Source: Aggregatibacter aphrophilus ATCC 33389
GTDB taxonomy: Bacteria > Pseudomonadota > Gammaproteobacteria > Enterobacterales > Pasteurellaceae
Direction: 5' to 3'
Assembly (NCBI RefSeq): GCF_900636915.1
Contig: NZ_LR134327.1
Location: forward strand, 1,364,001-1,428,000
DNA length: 64,000 nt
Shown: piece by piece, positions 37,336 through 50,741 of the stretch
Numbering within the stretch: position 1 is the stretch's first letter
How the letters are laid out: the number at the start of each line of letters is the position of its first letter
The notes under the pieces: model-generated
What the model was told of the DNA's origin: nothing
What the model saw: only the letters and a program-made list of their open reading frames with translations
Database searches by the model: none
Translations under genes and position numbers: made by a program

Positions 37336-37418
37336 AATAGCACCTGAGAAAACTGACATTCCCCTTATTTCGGCGTAGAATTACCGACAATCAGATAACG
37401 TTAAATTAAGGAGAAAAA

Positions 37419-37808
37419 ATGACTAAAGTAATTCATACCGATAAAGCACCTGCAGCCATTGGTCCTTATGTACAAGCTGTTGATTTAGGCAATTTGGTTC
37501 TCACGTCCGGACAAATTCCCGTTAATCCGACAACCGGCGAAGTGCCGAAAGAGATCGTTGCACAAGCCCGTCAATCTTTAGAGAATATTAAAGCCATTGT
37601 TGAACAAGCGGGATTGAGTGTTGCCCACATTGTAAAAACCACGGTTTTTGTAAAAGATCTCAATGACTTTGCTGCAGTTAATGCAGAATATGAACGTTTT
37701 TTCAAAGAAAATAATCATCCGAGCTTCCCGGCACGTTCTTGCGTGGAAGTTGCTCGTTTGCCAAAAGACGTTGGTGTGGAAATTGAAGCGATCGCTGTAA
37801 GAGCCTAG
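37419..37808 (+). CDS. ridA: Reactive intermediate deaminase RidA (YjgF family)
   Basis: RidA hydrolyses reactive enamines/imines released by PLP enzymes such as IlvA. The 129-residue trimeric protein has GPYVQAVDLGNLVLTSGQIP near the N-terminus and the active-site Arg in PARSCVEVARLPKDVGVEIE. The start is preceded by AAGGAG. Single gene with its own terminator. Confidence 0.96.
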   Translation: MTKVIHTDKAPAAIGPYVQAVDLGNLVLTSGQIPVNPTTGEVPKEIVAQARQSLENIKAIVEQAGLSVAHIVKTTVFVKDLNDFAAVNAEYERFFKENNHPSFPARSCVEVARLPKDVGVEIEAIAVRA

Positions 37809-37833
37809 TTTTCAGCGTGTTTGAACAGAAATA

Positions 37834-37864
37834 AATAAGCTCCCGAATACGGGAGCTTATTGTT
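37834..37864 (+). terminator. Rho-independent terminator after ridA
   Basis: AATAAGCTCCCG and CGGGAGCTTATT form a perfect 12-bp stem around AATA, followed by a short T-rich stretch. It also lies opposite the end of the lysozyme-inhibitor-like gene. Confidence 0.9.
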
Positions 37865-37881
37865 AATGTGCGTTAGTGTTT

Positions 37882-38236
37882 TTAACCTGCAACACACTCA
37901 CTTAATACCGGTTTATCATCCCCTTCAACTAAATCTGCAGTTTTGCCTTTGGTATAAAGTTTATAGGTATAATTTTTGCTGATTGCTTGATAATTTGTGC
38001 CGGAAGCCATTTTCATCAATTCCATAGGAATCATTTCATCCATTTGATTAATAACGGCATAAGAGCTGCTACCCGTATTGATAAAAACAACTTCCAAGTT
38101 TTTGCCGTCTTTACAGCTATAAGTAATTTTTGTGACTTCGTCTGCACCTTTGCTTTTTTTTTGCTAAGACTTGAGGTGAGATTGTTGCTAACGCGCAAGC
38201 CAAGGTGGTAATTAAAGTGGTTTTTAATAATTTCAT
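37882..38236 (-). pseudogene. Frameshifted MliC-like lysozyme inhibitor gene (A9 tract)
   Basis: The minus strand starts at 38236 with a signal peptide (MKLLKTTLITTLACALATIS, then PQVLA) and reaches a run of nine A (38154-38162 on the plus strand). With nine A the frame fails within about 14 codons. With eight A it would read on as KKSKGADEVTKITYSCKDGK into the downstream open frame, giving a 117-residue protein. The mature part (YSCKDGK, MASGTNYQAISKNYTYKLYT, KPVLSEC) resembles the MliC/PliC family of periplasmic C-type lysozyme inhibitors. There is no lipobox, so it would be periplasmic. The slip may be a mutation, a phase-variable tract or a sequencing error. Confidence 0.75.
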
Positions 38237-38359
38237 AGTATTCTCCTGTCCATGACAAATGAAATTCAGCTCTTAGACAGAGTTGATTTGCCAAGAGTTC
38301 ACAGCTGAATAATTTTTATTTACGAAATACAAAGAGCCTTACAAATAATAATCTGTAAT

Positions 38360-38390
38360 AAAAAACCATCTCCTATGAGATGGTTTTTTT
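38360..38390 (-). terminator. Terminator after tkt
   Basis: AACCATCTC and GAGATGGTT pair around CTAT, with A and T runs on the two sides. It lies just after the tkt stop on the minus strand and could work both ways. Confidence 0.88.
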
Positions 38391-38411
38391 ACGTTAAAGT
38401 GCGGTCAGAAA

Positions 38412-40409
38412 TTAGAGAATTTCTTTCGCTTTGGCAACAACGTTATCTACAGTGAAGCCAAAGAGTTTGAACAATTGGTCTGCCGGTGCGGATTCACCGA
38501 AGCTGTTCATACCAACAATACGACCGCTGAAGCCAACGTATTTGTACCAGACATCAGAAATGCCCGCTTCAATGGCTACACGTTTTGTCACTGCCGCAGG
38601 TAAAACAGATTCACGATAAGTTTCATCTTGTTTGTCAAACACGTTGGTGCTTGGCATAGAAACCACACGAACTTTTTTGCCTTCCGCAGTTAATTGTTCA
38701 GCTGCTTTCACGGCTAATTCCACTTCAGAACCGGTCGCAATGAAAATTAGATCCGGCGTGCCGGCACAGTCTTTTAACACGTAAGCGCCGCGTGCCACGT
38801 TAGCTAATTGCTCAGAAGTGCGGTCCATTTGAAGAAGATTTTGACGGGTGAAGATTAACGCGCTTGGGCCATTGGTTCTTTCAATCGCCGCTTTCCATGC
38901 AATCGCAGACTCCACTTGGTCGCAAGGACGCCATGTTTCTAAGTTCGGAATGAGGCGTAGCGCTGCGGTTTGTTCAACCGGTTGGTGGGTTGGGCCGTCT
39001 TCGCCTAAACCGATGGAATCATGGGTGAATACAAACAAGCTACGTTGTTTCATTAATGAAGCCATACGAATCGCGTTGTGGGCATATTCCATAAACATGA
39101 GGAAGGTTGCGCCATAAGGAATGAAACCACCGTGAAGCGCAATACCGTTCATGATTGCCGCCATACCGAACTCACGTACGCCGTAGTTGAGGTAGTTGCC
39201 GCCAACGTTTTGAGTCGCGCGGATTGGTTTGGAGCCGGACCAAAGGGTGAGGTTGGAGCTTGCCAAGTCGGCAGAACCGCCGAGTAATTCCGGTAACACT
39301 TTAGCATAAGCTTCAATGGCATTTTGTGATGCTTTACGGCTTGCAATGCTTGCCGGGTTAGCTTGTAAATGGTCAATGAAGGCTTGAGATTCTTTTGCCC
39401 AATCAGCCGGCAATTTTTTCTCTATGCGACGGGTAAATTCAGCAGCCAATTCCGGATAAGCTTTCGCATACGCGGCAAATTTCTCATGCCATGCTTTTTC
39501 TAACTCCGCACCTTTTACTTTCGCATCCCATTGCGCATAGACGTCTGCCGGAATTTCAAACGGTGCGTAATCCCAGTTGAGTGCCTTGCGGGTTAATGCA
39601 ATTTCTTCGTCGCCTAATGGTGCGCCGTGGCAATCGTGAGAGTTAGATTTGTTTGGTGAACCGAAACCGATAATGGTTTTGCAGATAATTAATGTCGGCT
39701 TGCTGGTTTCCGCTTGCGCTTGTTTGATGGCGTCAATAATTTGCGCCGGGTTATGGCCGTCGATTGCCGGGATCACTTGCCAGCCATAAGCTTCAAAGCG
39801 TTTTTGTGTATCATCGGTAAACCAACCGTCAACATGACCATCGATAGAAATGTTATTGTCATCATAGAAAGCGATTAATTTGCCTAAACCAAGGGTGCCC
39901 GCTAAAGAGCAAGCTTCATGGGAAACCCCTTCCATCAAGCAACCGTCACCTAAGAACGCATAAGTATAGTGATCTACAATGTTGTGACCGTCACGGTTAA
40001 ATTGACCTGCAAGGGTTTTTTCTGCAATCGCCATACCGACTGCGTTAGTAATACCTTGACCTAGTGGGCCTGTGGTGGTTTCAACGCCCGGTGTGTAACC
40101 AAATTCAGGGTGCCCCGGTGTTTTGGAATGTAATTGACGGAATTGTTTTAAATCTTCAATGGATACATCGTAACCGCTTAAATGCAACAAGCTGTAAATC
40201 AGCATGGAACCGTGGCCGTTAGACAATACAAAACGGTCACGGTTGGCCCACTGTGGGTTGGTTGGATTATGGCGTAGGAAATCACGCCATAATACTTCGG
40301 CGATATCTGCCATTCCCATTGGTGCACCCGGGTGACCGGATTTGGCTTTTTGTACGGCATCCATGCTTAAAAAACGGATTACATTAGCGAGTTGTTGACG
40401 ATTAGACAT
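38412..40409 (-). CDS. tkt: Transketolase
   Basis: Transketolase moves two-carbon units between sugar phosphates in the pentose phosphate pathway with thiamine diphosphate. The 665-residue homodimer has the ThDP motif [18 protein letters not shown]...YDDNN, the catalytic HSKTPGHPE loop and [14 protein letters not shown]. It lies downstream of tal on the same strand, but an inverted uptake-signal hairpin between them suggests separate or attenuated transcription. Confidence 0.96.
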   Translation of the reverse strand: MSNRQQLANVIRFLSMDAVQKAKSGHPGAPMGMADIAEVLWRDFLRHNPTNPQWANRDRFVLSNGHGSMLIYSLLHLSGYDVSIEDLKQFRQLHSKTPGHPEFGYTPGVETTTGPLGQGITNAVGMAIAEKTLAGQFNRDGHNIVDHYTYAFLGDGCLMEGVSHEACSLAGTLGLGKLIAFYDDNNISIDGHVDGWFTDDTQKRFEAYGWQVIPAIDGHNPAQIIDAIKQAQAETSKPTLIICKTIIGFGSPNKSNSHDCHGAPLGDEEIALTRKALNWDYAPFEIPADVYAQWDAKVKGAELEKAWHEKFAAYAKAYPELAAEFTRRIEKKLPADWAKESQAFIDHLQANPASIASRKASQNAIEAYAKVLPELLGGSADLASSNLTLWSGSKPIRATQNVGGNYLNYGVREFGMAAIMNGIALHGGFIPYGATFLMFMEYAHNAIRMASLMKQRSLFVFTHDSIGLGEDGPTHQPVEQTAALRLIPNLETWRPCDQVESAIAWKAAIERTNGPSALIFTRQNLLQMDRTSEQLANVARGAYVLKDCAGTPDLIFIATGSEVELAVKAAEQLTAEGKKVRVVSMPSTNVFDKQDETYRESVLPAAVTKRVAIEAGISDVWYKYVGFSGRIVGMNSFGESAPADQLFKLFGFTVDNVVAKAKEIL

Positions 40410-40459
40410 TGTGCCTCCTGATTAGATGTCAATATTGCAATAATTTTGATGGGCTCATA

Positions 40460-40518
40460 AAAAAGTGCGGTCAGATTTTTCAGTGTTTTTAAATACCGAA
40501 AATTTCCACCGCACTTTT
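40460..40518. terminator. Inverted uptake-signal hairpin between tal and tkt
   Basis: AAAAAGTGCGGT and ACCGCACTTTT flank about 36 bases that also pair partly (AGATTTTTC region / GAAAATTT). It probably terminates tal transcription on the minus strand. Confidence 0.72.
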
Positions 40519-40542
40519 GCTCAATTCATAGGGTACCAACCT

Positions 40543-41496
40543 TTACCATTTAGAAAGTAACATATCTTCTAATTTGCCTTGGTCAATGGCAAATTTACGA
40601 ATACCATCTGCCAGTTTTTCCACCGCCATGGCATCAGTGTTATGCTGCCAATAGAACTCGGCTTCGGTTAACGGTTGTGGCTTGGCTTGTACCTCGCCTT
40701 GGAAATCGAGTTTTCTCTCCACGGCGTTTGGTGTTTCGTGTAAGATTTTCAACAATGGCGGAGCAATAGTTAAACGGTCGCAACCGGCTAATTCGATGAT
40801 TTCACCGACATTGCGGAAACTTGCACCCATGACCACGGTTTTGTAACCGTATTGTTTGTAGTAGTTGTAAATTTTGGTGACGGAAATCACACCAGGATCT
40901 TCTGCCGGTGCGTATTCTTTTTTATCGGAATTGGCTTTATACCAGTCTAAAATACGACCTACAAACGGCGAGATTAAGTAAACACCGGCTTCCGCACAAG
41001 CACGCGCTTGAGCTTCGGAGAACAATAAGGTGAGGTTACAATTAATCCCTTCTTTTTCTAAGATTTCCGCTGCGCGAATACCTTGCCATGTAGCAGCGAT
41101 TTTAATCAAAATACGATTTTTATTGATGCCTGCCGCTTCATATAGTGCAATAAGTTTTCTGGCTTTCACCACGGTGGCGTTGGTGTCGTAAGAAAGGCGG
41201 GCATCCACTTCGGTAGAAACACGACCTGGTACTAATTTTAAAATTTCTAAACCAATGTTTACTGCTAATTTGTCTTCTGCATCAATCAATTGTTGCGCTT
41301 TGTCTTGGCTTTGTTGTTTACCATAAGCGATGGCTTCATCAATTAATGATGCATATTGCGGAAGCGCGGCCGCACTTAAAATTAAAGATGGATTAGTAGT
41401 GGCGTCTTCCGGTTTATATTGTCTGATTGCATCAATGTCGCCGGTGTCGGCAACGACAACAGTAAGTTGGCGAAGAGAGTTTAACTGGTTAGTCAT
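40543..41496 (-). CDS. tal: Transaldolase (TalB type)
   Basis: Transaldolase transfers a dihydroxyacetone unit via a Schiff base with lysine. The 317-residue product shows [15 protein letters not shown] near the N-terminus, the Schiff-base Lys in [14 protein letters not shown] (about residue 132) and [12 protein letters not shown]. It is divergent from the rRNA operon and upstream of tkt. Confidence 0.96.
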   Translation of the reverse strand: MTNQLNSLRQLTVVVADTGDIDAIRQYKPEDATTNPSLILSAAALPQYASLIDEAIAYGKQQSQDKAQQLIDAEDKLAVNIGLEILKLVPGRVSTEVDARLSYDTNATVVKARKLIALYEAAGINKNRILIKIAATWQGIRAAEILEKEGINCNLTLLFSEAQARACAEAGVYLISPFVGRILDWYKANSDKKEYAPAEDPGVISVTKIYNYYKQYGYKTVVMGASFRNVGEIIELAGCDRLTIAPPLLKILHETPNAVERKLDFQGEVQAKPQPLTEAEFYWQHNTDAMAVEKLADGIRKFAIDQGKLEDMLLSKW

Positions 41497-41774
41497 AATG
41501 TATTCCTTTGTTTAAAGAGTGGAAAAACAAGTTGATTATTAAGTAAGATAGCTATCTTTGTGTATAGCAAAAAAATTATTGAAAATATAACCGCACTTTG
41601 TGGATAAAGCAACCTTAAAATGCCTTATTAGCCTGTGTTTCATGTAATGAAATCGATAGGTTTGTCTGAATAGAATCGAAATTATTGATTTGTTCTAATA
41701 TGGGGTGGTTAATTATTAGTCAATTCAATTTATTAGCAATTGAAAAGATTTTTAAATTTTTTGTAAAAAAGTGC

Positions 41775-41802
41775 TTGCAAGGTCTGGATAAAAGCCTATA
41801 AT
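41775..41802 (+). promoter_or_regulatory. rRNA operon promoter
   Basis: TTGCAA (41775-41780) and a perfect TATAAT (41797-41802) are 16 bases apart, the short spacing typical of growth-rate-controlled rrn promoters. The C-rich discriminator (ACGCCCCCAC) fits stringent control by ppGpp. Only one promoter is evident. Confidence 0.9.
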
Positions 41803-41810
41803 ACGCCCCC

Positions 41811-41855
41811 ACAACGACGCGCCGTTGTAAAGCACTAAACAGCGCGTCGTTTTTT
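41811..41855 (+). promoter_or_regulatory. Competing hairpins in the rRNA leader
   Basis: AACGACGCGC (41813-41822) pairs with GCGCGTCGTT (41842-41851), followed by T residues, which is terminator-like. The alternative hairpin ACAACG/CGTTGT (41811-41816 with 41823-41828) uses part of the same left arm. Leader hairpins before boxA also occur in E. coli rrn operons. Confidence 0.6.
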
Positions 41856-41866
41856 GTTCTTTAACA
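41855..41866 (+). promoter_or_regulatory. boxA antitermination site, leader
   Basis: TGTTCTTTAACA differs from the E. coli boxA (TGCTCTTTAACA) at one base. It recruits NusB/NusE to keep polymerase resistant to Rho. Confidence 0.88.
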
Positions 41867-41877
41867 ATCAATCAGAC

Positions 41878-41894
41878 AAACTGTGTGGGCACTT
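41878..41894 (+). other. 5' arm of the 16S processing stem
   Basis: AAACTGTGTGGGCACTT is complementary to AAGTGTCCACACAGTTT at 43560-43576, with one G:U-type interruption. The long stem enclosing 16S rRNA is the RNase III site. Confidence 0.85.
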
Positions 41895-42004
41895 GAAGAT
41901 TCGTTTTTAAAAGAATTTTAAAATTGAACTGAATAGTGCTACGAAGATTCGTTTATTTATAGATAGATTAATTAAGTCAGCAGTATTGAGCGATTAAACT
42001 TTTT

Positions 42005-43544
<1,540 letters not shown>

Positions 43545-43559
43545 CCGAAAGACGAACTT

Positions 43560-43576
43560 AAGTGTCCACACAGTTT
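43560..43576 (+). other. 3' arm of the 16S processing stem
   Basis: AAGTGTCCACACAGTTT pairs with the leader arm at 41878-41894. Confidence 0.85.
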
Positions 43577-43639
43577 GGCTGATGATTGTAGACAAGAGAG
43601 AACAAAGCAAAGGAAGAAAAGAGAGCATCTTTATATGTT

Positions 43640-43715
43640 GTCCCCATCGTCTAGAGGCCTAGGACATCGCCCTTTCACGGCGGTAACCGGGGTTCGAATC
43701 CCCGTGGGGACGCCA
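43640..43715 (+). tRNA. tRNA-Glu (UUC anticodon)
   Basis: The 76-base tRNA, with CCA encoded, has acceptor stem GTCCCCA/TGGGGAC, anticodon TTC within CCCTTTCACGG and T-loop GGTTCGAATCC. It is the only tRNA in the 16S-23S spacer, which defines the Glu-type rrn operon as opposed to the Ile-Ala type. Confidence 0.97.
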
Positions 43716-43749
43716 TATAAAGATGATTATTCATCTTCTTTATAAAACC

Positions 43750-43761
43750 TGTTCTTTAACA
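43750..43761 (+). promoter_or_regulatory. boxA antitermination site, 16S-23S spacer
   Basis: TGTTCTTTAACA is identical to the leader boxA and lies between tRNA-Glu and 23S rRNA, the usual second position. Confidence 0.88.
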
Positions 43762-43778
43762 AACCGGAAACAAGCTGA
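43761..43778 (+). other. 5' arm of the 23S processing stem
   Basis: AAACCGGAAACAAGCTGA is complementary, with two mismatches, to TCAGCTTGTTTTGGTTT at 47015-47031 after 23S rRNA. It is the expected RNase III stem. Confidence 0.75.
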
Positions 43779-43928
43779 AAACGAGACTTTCAAGAAAGTC
43801 TGAGTGAGAGTGATTGATAAAAGGTGATTACTCTTAATAAATTAACTGTTACTGCTTAGCGGCGTTAAGTGTTTTTCGATTCAATGTTGTGATTTTAAGT
43901 GGATTTTCAATTTAATGTTAAGTTCATG

Positions 43929-43962
43929 AGGTTGAGTTAATCATAAGGTTGAGTTAATCATA
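43929..43962 (+). repeat. 17-base tandem duplication in the 16S-23S spacer
   Basis: AGGTTGAGTTAATCATA occurs twice in a row, shortly before the 23S rRNA start. It is probably a recent slip and may differ between rrn copies or strains. Confidence 0.9.
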
Positions 43963-43981
43963 AGAATACTTGGGGTTGTAT

Positions 43982-46878
<2,897 letters not shown>

Positions 46879-47082
46879 ACAACGCTCAAGTGTTTTTTGG
46901 GGAGACCTGAGGCATGAGGGCGGAATTGGGTGAGTAGCAGTTAAGAGAGAGTAAAGAGAGACTGTAGGTGATTCACCGGGAATAGAGGTGATGATACAGA
47001 GAGAAAGTTGAGAGTCAGCTTGTTTTGGTTTGAAGGATAGAGAGTAAGATAAAGAAGACGGATTTTAAGTCATCGACCGAAT
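46879..47082 (+). other. 23S-5S spacer
   Basis: This 204-base spacer is rich in GAGA and GTAG repeats. It contains the 3' arm of the 23S processing stem (47015-47031). I find no tRNA or other gene in it. Confidence 0.75.
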
Positions 47083-47198
47083 TTTGGCGGCGATAATGCG
47101 GTGGGTCCACCTGACTCCATCCCGAACTCAGAAGTGAAACGCCGTAATGCCGATGGTAGTGTGGGATGTTCCCATGTGAGAGTAGGTCACCGCCAAGC
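47083..47198 (+). rRNA. rrf: 5S ribosomal RNA
   Basis: The outer stem TTTGGCGG / CCGCCAAG and the internal CACCTGACTCCAT and CGAACTCAGAAGTGAAACG segments identify 5S rRNA. The ends are placed to within a few bases. Confidence 0.95.
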
Positions 47199-47207
47199 TG
47201 AATGTAG

Positions 47208-47243
47208 CCTTCTGATGTGAATGCATCGGGGGGTTTTGTTTTT
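47208..47243 (+). terminator. rRNA operon terminator
   Basis: CCTTCTGATG and CATCGGGGGG pair over 10 positions, using several G:U pairs, followed by TTTTGTTTTT. It lies 10 bases after 5S rRNA. Confidence 0.85.
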
Positions 47244-47382
47244 GGGCAAAGCGGATAAACAGGATTAAGTTAAAGGTTGAAGAAAGACTAAAGGCAAAGA
47301 AAGAGAGCAAAAAGTAAGAGAATGACAAGTTACCAATTAAAGAGATAACGGAGAGATAACAAGGGAATTTAGCGAAAAAGAA

Positions 47383-47415
47383 AACCGCACTTTGGAATAG
47401 ATTCAAAGTGCGGTT
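47383..47415. terminator. Inverted uptake-signal terminator
   Basis: AACCGCACTTTG and CAAAGTGCGGTT pair perfectly around nine bases. On the minus strand it is followed by TTTCTTTTT, so it terminates the YhbP-like gene. Confidence 0.88.
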
Positions 47416-47431
47416 GATTTTATAGATGTTT

Positions 47432-47884
47432 TTATAAGTGTGGGTTATTGATTTCTTCTCTTATCCAATGGGTTTTGTTGGCAAAAATCAATTTATTTGA
47501 TGTATGTTTGATCTCGGTAAATGAAATTTCCCAAATATCACTATTGACTAATTTGGCGAGTGGCTGTTTTTTTATGTAAATATCAAAGGCTTTTTTGCGT
47601 TCTTCTTGATTTTCCAACAAGTGCGCTAAGGCTGTGAATTGAATGCCTTCCATATCCTTAATTTTGTTCGGTTGACCGGCGATAGTTCCCACAATATGAC
47701 TATTCTTTAACATAAGTTGTGCGTGACGGGTTGTCGTTCTTGTCATCACAATTAAGCGTACTTTTTGCTCATCAAAAGCGTAGAAACAGTTGGCTGGCCA
47801 AAAATCTTCTTGATAATGTGCTGTAAAGCTCACGATATGTTTTTCTTTTAGAAATTGGCTAATTGGCTTAGGTAGGGGATTCAT
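47432..47884 (-). CDS. YhbP-like pyridoxamine-phosphate-oxidase-fold protein
   Basis: The 150-residue protein belongs to the YhbP/UPF0306 group of split-barrel flavin-binding proteins. Recognisable stretches are QFLKEKHIVSFTAHYQEDFW, CFYAFDEQKVRLIVMTRT and TIAGQPNKIKDMEGIQF. No reaction is known for the group. I chose the ATG at 47884 because AGGAG lies about 9 bases upstream; the frame extends 37 codons further into sapF. It follows sapF by 85 bases. Confidence 0.88.
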   Translation of the reverse strand: MNPLPKPISQFLKEKHIVSFTAHYQEDFWPANCFYAFDEQKVRLIVMTRTTTRHAQLMLKNSHIVGTIAGQPNKIKDMEGIQFTALAHLLENQEERKKAFDIYIKKQPLAKLVNSDIWEISFTEIKHTSNKLIFANKTHWIREEINNPHL

Positions 47885-47969
47885 TATTTCGCTCCTAGTG
47901 GTGAAATTTATGGAGCTAAAGTATAGTGTTTTAGTCGGATAAAGAAAATCTAAATTTTTCACTGCACTG

Positions 47970-48782
47970 TCATGGTGTTGCAAGGAGATTATCACCCCAT
48001 GAAGATTCGTCTAAAATTTTACCAAAATGGCTTTCGATCAACCGTTTGGTGACATCAGTTTTAGGCGTGGTAAATAAGGAATAAGTGTTACCATATTCAA
48101 TCATTTTACCGTCTTCCATTACTAAAACGTCATCGGCAATATGTTTTATGATACCCAAATGTTGCCCTACATAAATATAGGCTAACCCAAATTTTTCCTG
48201 TAGTTCTAGCATTAAATTGGTTAATTGTGTTTTAACTGTAGCATCTAGCGAGCCAAGTGCGTCGTCAACAATGATAATTTGCGGATCTAAAATCAATGCA
48301 CGTGCGAGGGCAATACGTTGTTTTTGGCTAACAGAAAGCGTTTTGATTTTGATATTCGCATGGTCAGGATGTATGCCAACCAATTTTAAAATATCAAAAA
48401 TTTTTTGATTGCGTTGTTGCTCATTCAGATGAGTGGTTAACAGTAACGGTGCATCTAATATTTGCCCTACATTTAGGCGCGGATTAAATGCAGTGTTAGG
48501 ATCTTGGAATACCATACGAATATGTTTGGCTCGATAGTTGTAATCGCCGAATGTTAATTCTTTGTCTTTAAATAAAATTTTACCTGAAGTAGGTTGAGTT
48601 ATACCGACGATCATTTTTGCCAGAGTTGATTTTCCGGAGCCATTACGACCGATAATTGCAAGAGTTTTGCCGGCTTCTAATGTGAAAGTAATTCCTTCCA
48701 CTGCATGAAAATGGCCGGTACTGAACAAGCCGAAACTGTCTTTAAAAGACTTTGTCAGATCTTCTACTTGTAATAATGGCAT
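47970..48782 (-). CDS. sapF: Sap antimicrobial-peptide transport ATPase SapF
   Basis: This is one of two ATPases of the Sap ABC importer, which takes up host antimicrobial peptides for degradation and in Haemophilus also heme. The 270-residue product has Walker [10 protein letters not shown] (about residue 40), the signature-region [15 protein letters not shown] (SVSQ in place of SGGQ) and Walker [13 protein letters not shown]. That altered signature also occurs in other SapF proteins. It is the last gene of sapABCDF. Confidence 0.93.
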   Translation of the reverse strand: MPLLQVEDLTKSFKDSFGLFSTGHFHAVEGITFTLEAGKTLAIIGRNGSGKSTLAKMIVGITQPTSGKILFKDKELTFGDYNYRAKHIRMVFQDPNTAFNPRLNVGQILDAPLLLTTHLNEQQRNQKIFDILKLVGIHPDHANIKIKTLSVSQKQRIALARALILDPQIIIVDDALGSLDATVKTQLTNLMLELQEKFGLAYIYVGQHLGIIKHIADDVLVMEDGKMIEYGNTYSLFTTPKTDVTKRLIESHFGKILDESSWGDNLLATP

Positions 48783-48794
48783 GTTTATTTTCCT

Positions 48795-49847
48795 TTATTC
48801 TGGTTTATCAGTACTTAGTATTAACGGTTGGATGAGTTCTTTTTCTTTAATTTTCTTTTCCCGCAGATTTATTGGGAAATGGCAAAAAAATTCATGTTGT
48901 TTAATACGAAGTGCGGTCGGTTTCACGATACATTTTTTTTGAGCAAATGGGCAACGCGGTCCAAGGCGACAACCCATAGGCATTTGTTCCAGTAAAGGGA
49001 CCGTACCTTTTAATGTGCCTAAATGGCCTTTAAAGGGTAAGGGTTGGGTAAAATCCGGAATCGAATGTAATAAAGCCTGTGTATATGGGTGGTGTGGATT
49101 TTCCAGAATGCTTTCTTTTGGCCCGGATTCTGCGTTTTGTCCGCAGTAAAGCACAATAAACGAATTGCACCATTCGCTAATACTGTTAATGTCATTGCTA
49201 GCAAGCAGGATGGATGTACCTTGGTTTTGGTTCATGCTGGATAATAGCTTAAAGATTTGTACGCGCGTAATAGATTCCACAGAATTGGCCGGCTCATCAG
49301 CAATTAATAAACGCGGTTGGTTAGCTACAGCAATGGCAATCATCACTTTTTGCCCTTCCCCCTCGGTGAGTTCATGGGGATAGCTACTCATAATATCTTT
49401 ATGCTCTTTTATTCCTACACGATGTAACAATTCAATAGCACGACGTTTTCTCCAGCCTAATAAACGTTGCCACCAATGTCCTTTAAAAGTCCATCCCGGG
49501 ATGCTTTGAATCAGTTGTTTGCCGATTTTTTGGCTAGGGTCGAGACAAGTGAGCGGATCTTGAAACACCATGGAAATTTCTTTTCCTACGATTTTACGAC
49601 GTTGTGTTGGTGTGAGCTTTAACAGCTCAATATCGTTAAAACGGAAGCGATCAGCAGTAACAATCCAAGAATCTTTAAAGGCATTACAAATTACTTTGGC
49701 GATTAAACTTTTGCCTGAACCGGATTCTCCTACAAGGCCGCAGATCTCACCTTCGTTGAGAGTGAGGCTAACATTATCAACTATGCGTATGAGACCTGAT
49801 GGTGTTTTAATATCGATGCGAAGATTGCGAATATCCAATAATGCCAT
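48795..49847 (-). CDS. sapD: Sap antimicrobial-peptide transport ATPase SapD
   Basis: The second Sap ATPase has 350 residues, with Walker A GESGSGKS (about residue 40), a signature reading [14 protein letters not shown] and Walker [13 protein letters not shown]. The C-terminal extension [15 protein letters not shown], with clustered cysteines, is typical of oligopeptide-type ATPases, where it can bind an iron-sulfur cluster. The gap is 6 bases from sapC and 12 bases to sapF. In E. coli SapD also supports Trk potassium uptake. Confidence 0.95.
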   Translation of the reverse strand: MALLDIRNLRIDIKTPSGLIRIVDNVSLTLNEGEICGLVGESGSGKSLIAKVICNAFKDSWIVTADRFRFNDIELLKLTPTQRRKIVGKEISMVFQDPLTCLDPSQKIGKQLIQSIPGWTFKGHWWQRLLGWRKRRAIELLHRVGIKEHKDIMSSYPHELTEGEGQKVMIAIAVANQPRLLIADEPANSVESITRVQIFKLLSSMNQNQGTSILLASNDINSISEWCNSFIVLYCGQNAESGPKESILENPHHPYTQALLHSIPDFTQPLPFKGHLGTLKGTVPLLEQMPMGCRLGPRCPFAQKKCIVKPTALRIKQHEFFCHFPINLREKKIKEKELIQPLILSTDKPE

Positions 49848-49853
49848 GTTTAC

Positions 49854-50741
49854 CTACTCGTAATATTTTGTAATGGCGCGACATAATCCGTTGCTGAAAA
49901 CCAAACCGATTAATACGCTGAAAATAATCGCTAATCCGGGGAGAATCACTGTCCATGGTGCCAAATAAATTAATTCCAAAGAATCTTTTATCATAGCTCC
50001 CCATTCTGGAGCAGGACGCTGTGCACCTAACTCAATAAAACTTAAGGCGCTAATGTCCAAAATCGCAATAGTGAATGCCCGTGAAATTTCTTGAATATAC
50101 TGAATAGCAATATTTGGCAAGACAGTGTCTTTAAGCAGAACCCATTTGGAAATCCCATCTAAGCGCAACATTAACACATATTCTTTTTTTAATTCCAACT
50201 GAATGCTGCGATAAATTTCATGTACAAAGTAAGGTAATAATGCCAAGGTAATTGCAAGCATGGCATTAAACAGGCTAGGTTCCATTAAGGCGGCGATAAT
50301 AATAGCGACCAACAACACAGGAATGGTGAGAAAAGCGTCTAAAAAATGACCTAATACACGAGACTTTATGCCCTGCGACATTCCGGCTAAAATGCCTAAT
50401 TCGCCACCAATAAATGCTGTAATAACTACAACAATTAAAGCGGCTCCAACCGTGTAACTGGTGCCAATAATAATTCGGCTAAGTACATCTCGTCCGATAT
50501 CGTCCGTGCCTAAGAAATAAGCTATTTCCCCATTACTAGCCCAAGATGGCGGCATTAATTCCCGTCCGACAAATTGGGTGTCACTGGAATAAGGCGCAAT
50601 GAACGGGCTAAAAAGTGCGGTCAAAATTAGCAACAAAAGTGCATAGAAACTAAATAGCGCAATACGATCTTTGCGGAACAAGTCCCAAATCTGCTTTAAT
50701 GCCGCGCTTTCGCGAAAATCTTTAGGTTCTCTATCTCGCAT
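49854..50741 (-). CDS. sapC: Sap peptide transport permease SapC
   Basis: The 295-residue inner-membrane permease of the DppC type has six helices. The N-terminal soluble segment precedes helix 1 (about residues 30-50), and the cytoplasmic loop has the EAA-like stretch YIQEISRAFTIAILDISALS. It overlaps sapB by 11 bases. Confidence 0.95.
   Translation of the reverse strand: MRDREPKDFRESAALKQIWDLFRKDRIALFSFYALLLLILTALFSPFIAPYSSDTQFVGRELMPPSWASNGEIAYFLGTDDIGRDVLSRIIIGTSYTVGAALIVVVITAFIGGELGILAGMSQGIKSRVLGHFLDAFLTIPVLLVAIIIAALMEPSLFNAMLAITLALLPYFVHEIYRSIQLELKKEYVLMLRLDGISKWVLLKDTVLPNIAIQYIQEISRAFTIAILDISALSFIELGAQRPAPEWGAMIKDSLELIYLAPWTVILPGLAIIFSVLIGLVFSNGLCRAITKYYE

Larger units (their letters stand above)
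41497..42004 (+). other. tal-rrn intergenic region and rRNA leader
   Basis: The 508 bases hold no protein gene. The left part (41497-41770) is AT-rich and must contain the tal promoter and the rrn upstream region, including A/T tracts at 41740-41770 that could act as an UP element. The right part holds the rrn promoter, leader hairpins, boxA and the 16S processing arm, each listed separately. Confidence 0.8.

Noticed and set aside
47128..47406. Minus-strand 92-codon hydrophobic frame over 5S rRNA and the rrn terminator
   Set aside because: It overlaps 5S rRNA and the terminator, has no ribosome site, and its composition reflects AT-rich spacer sequence.
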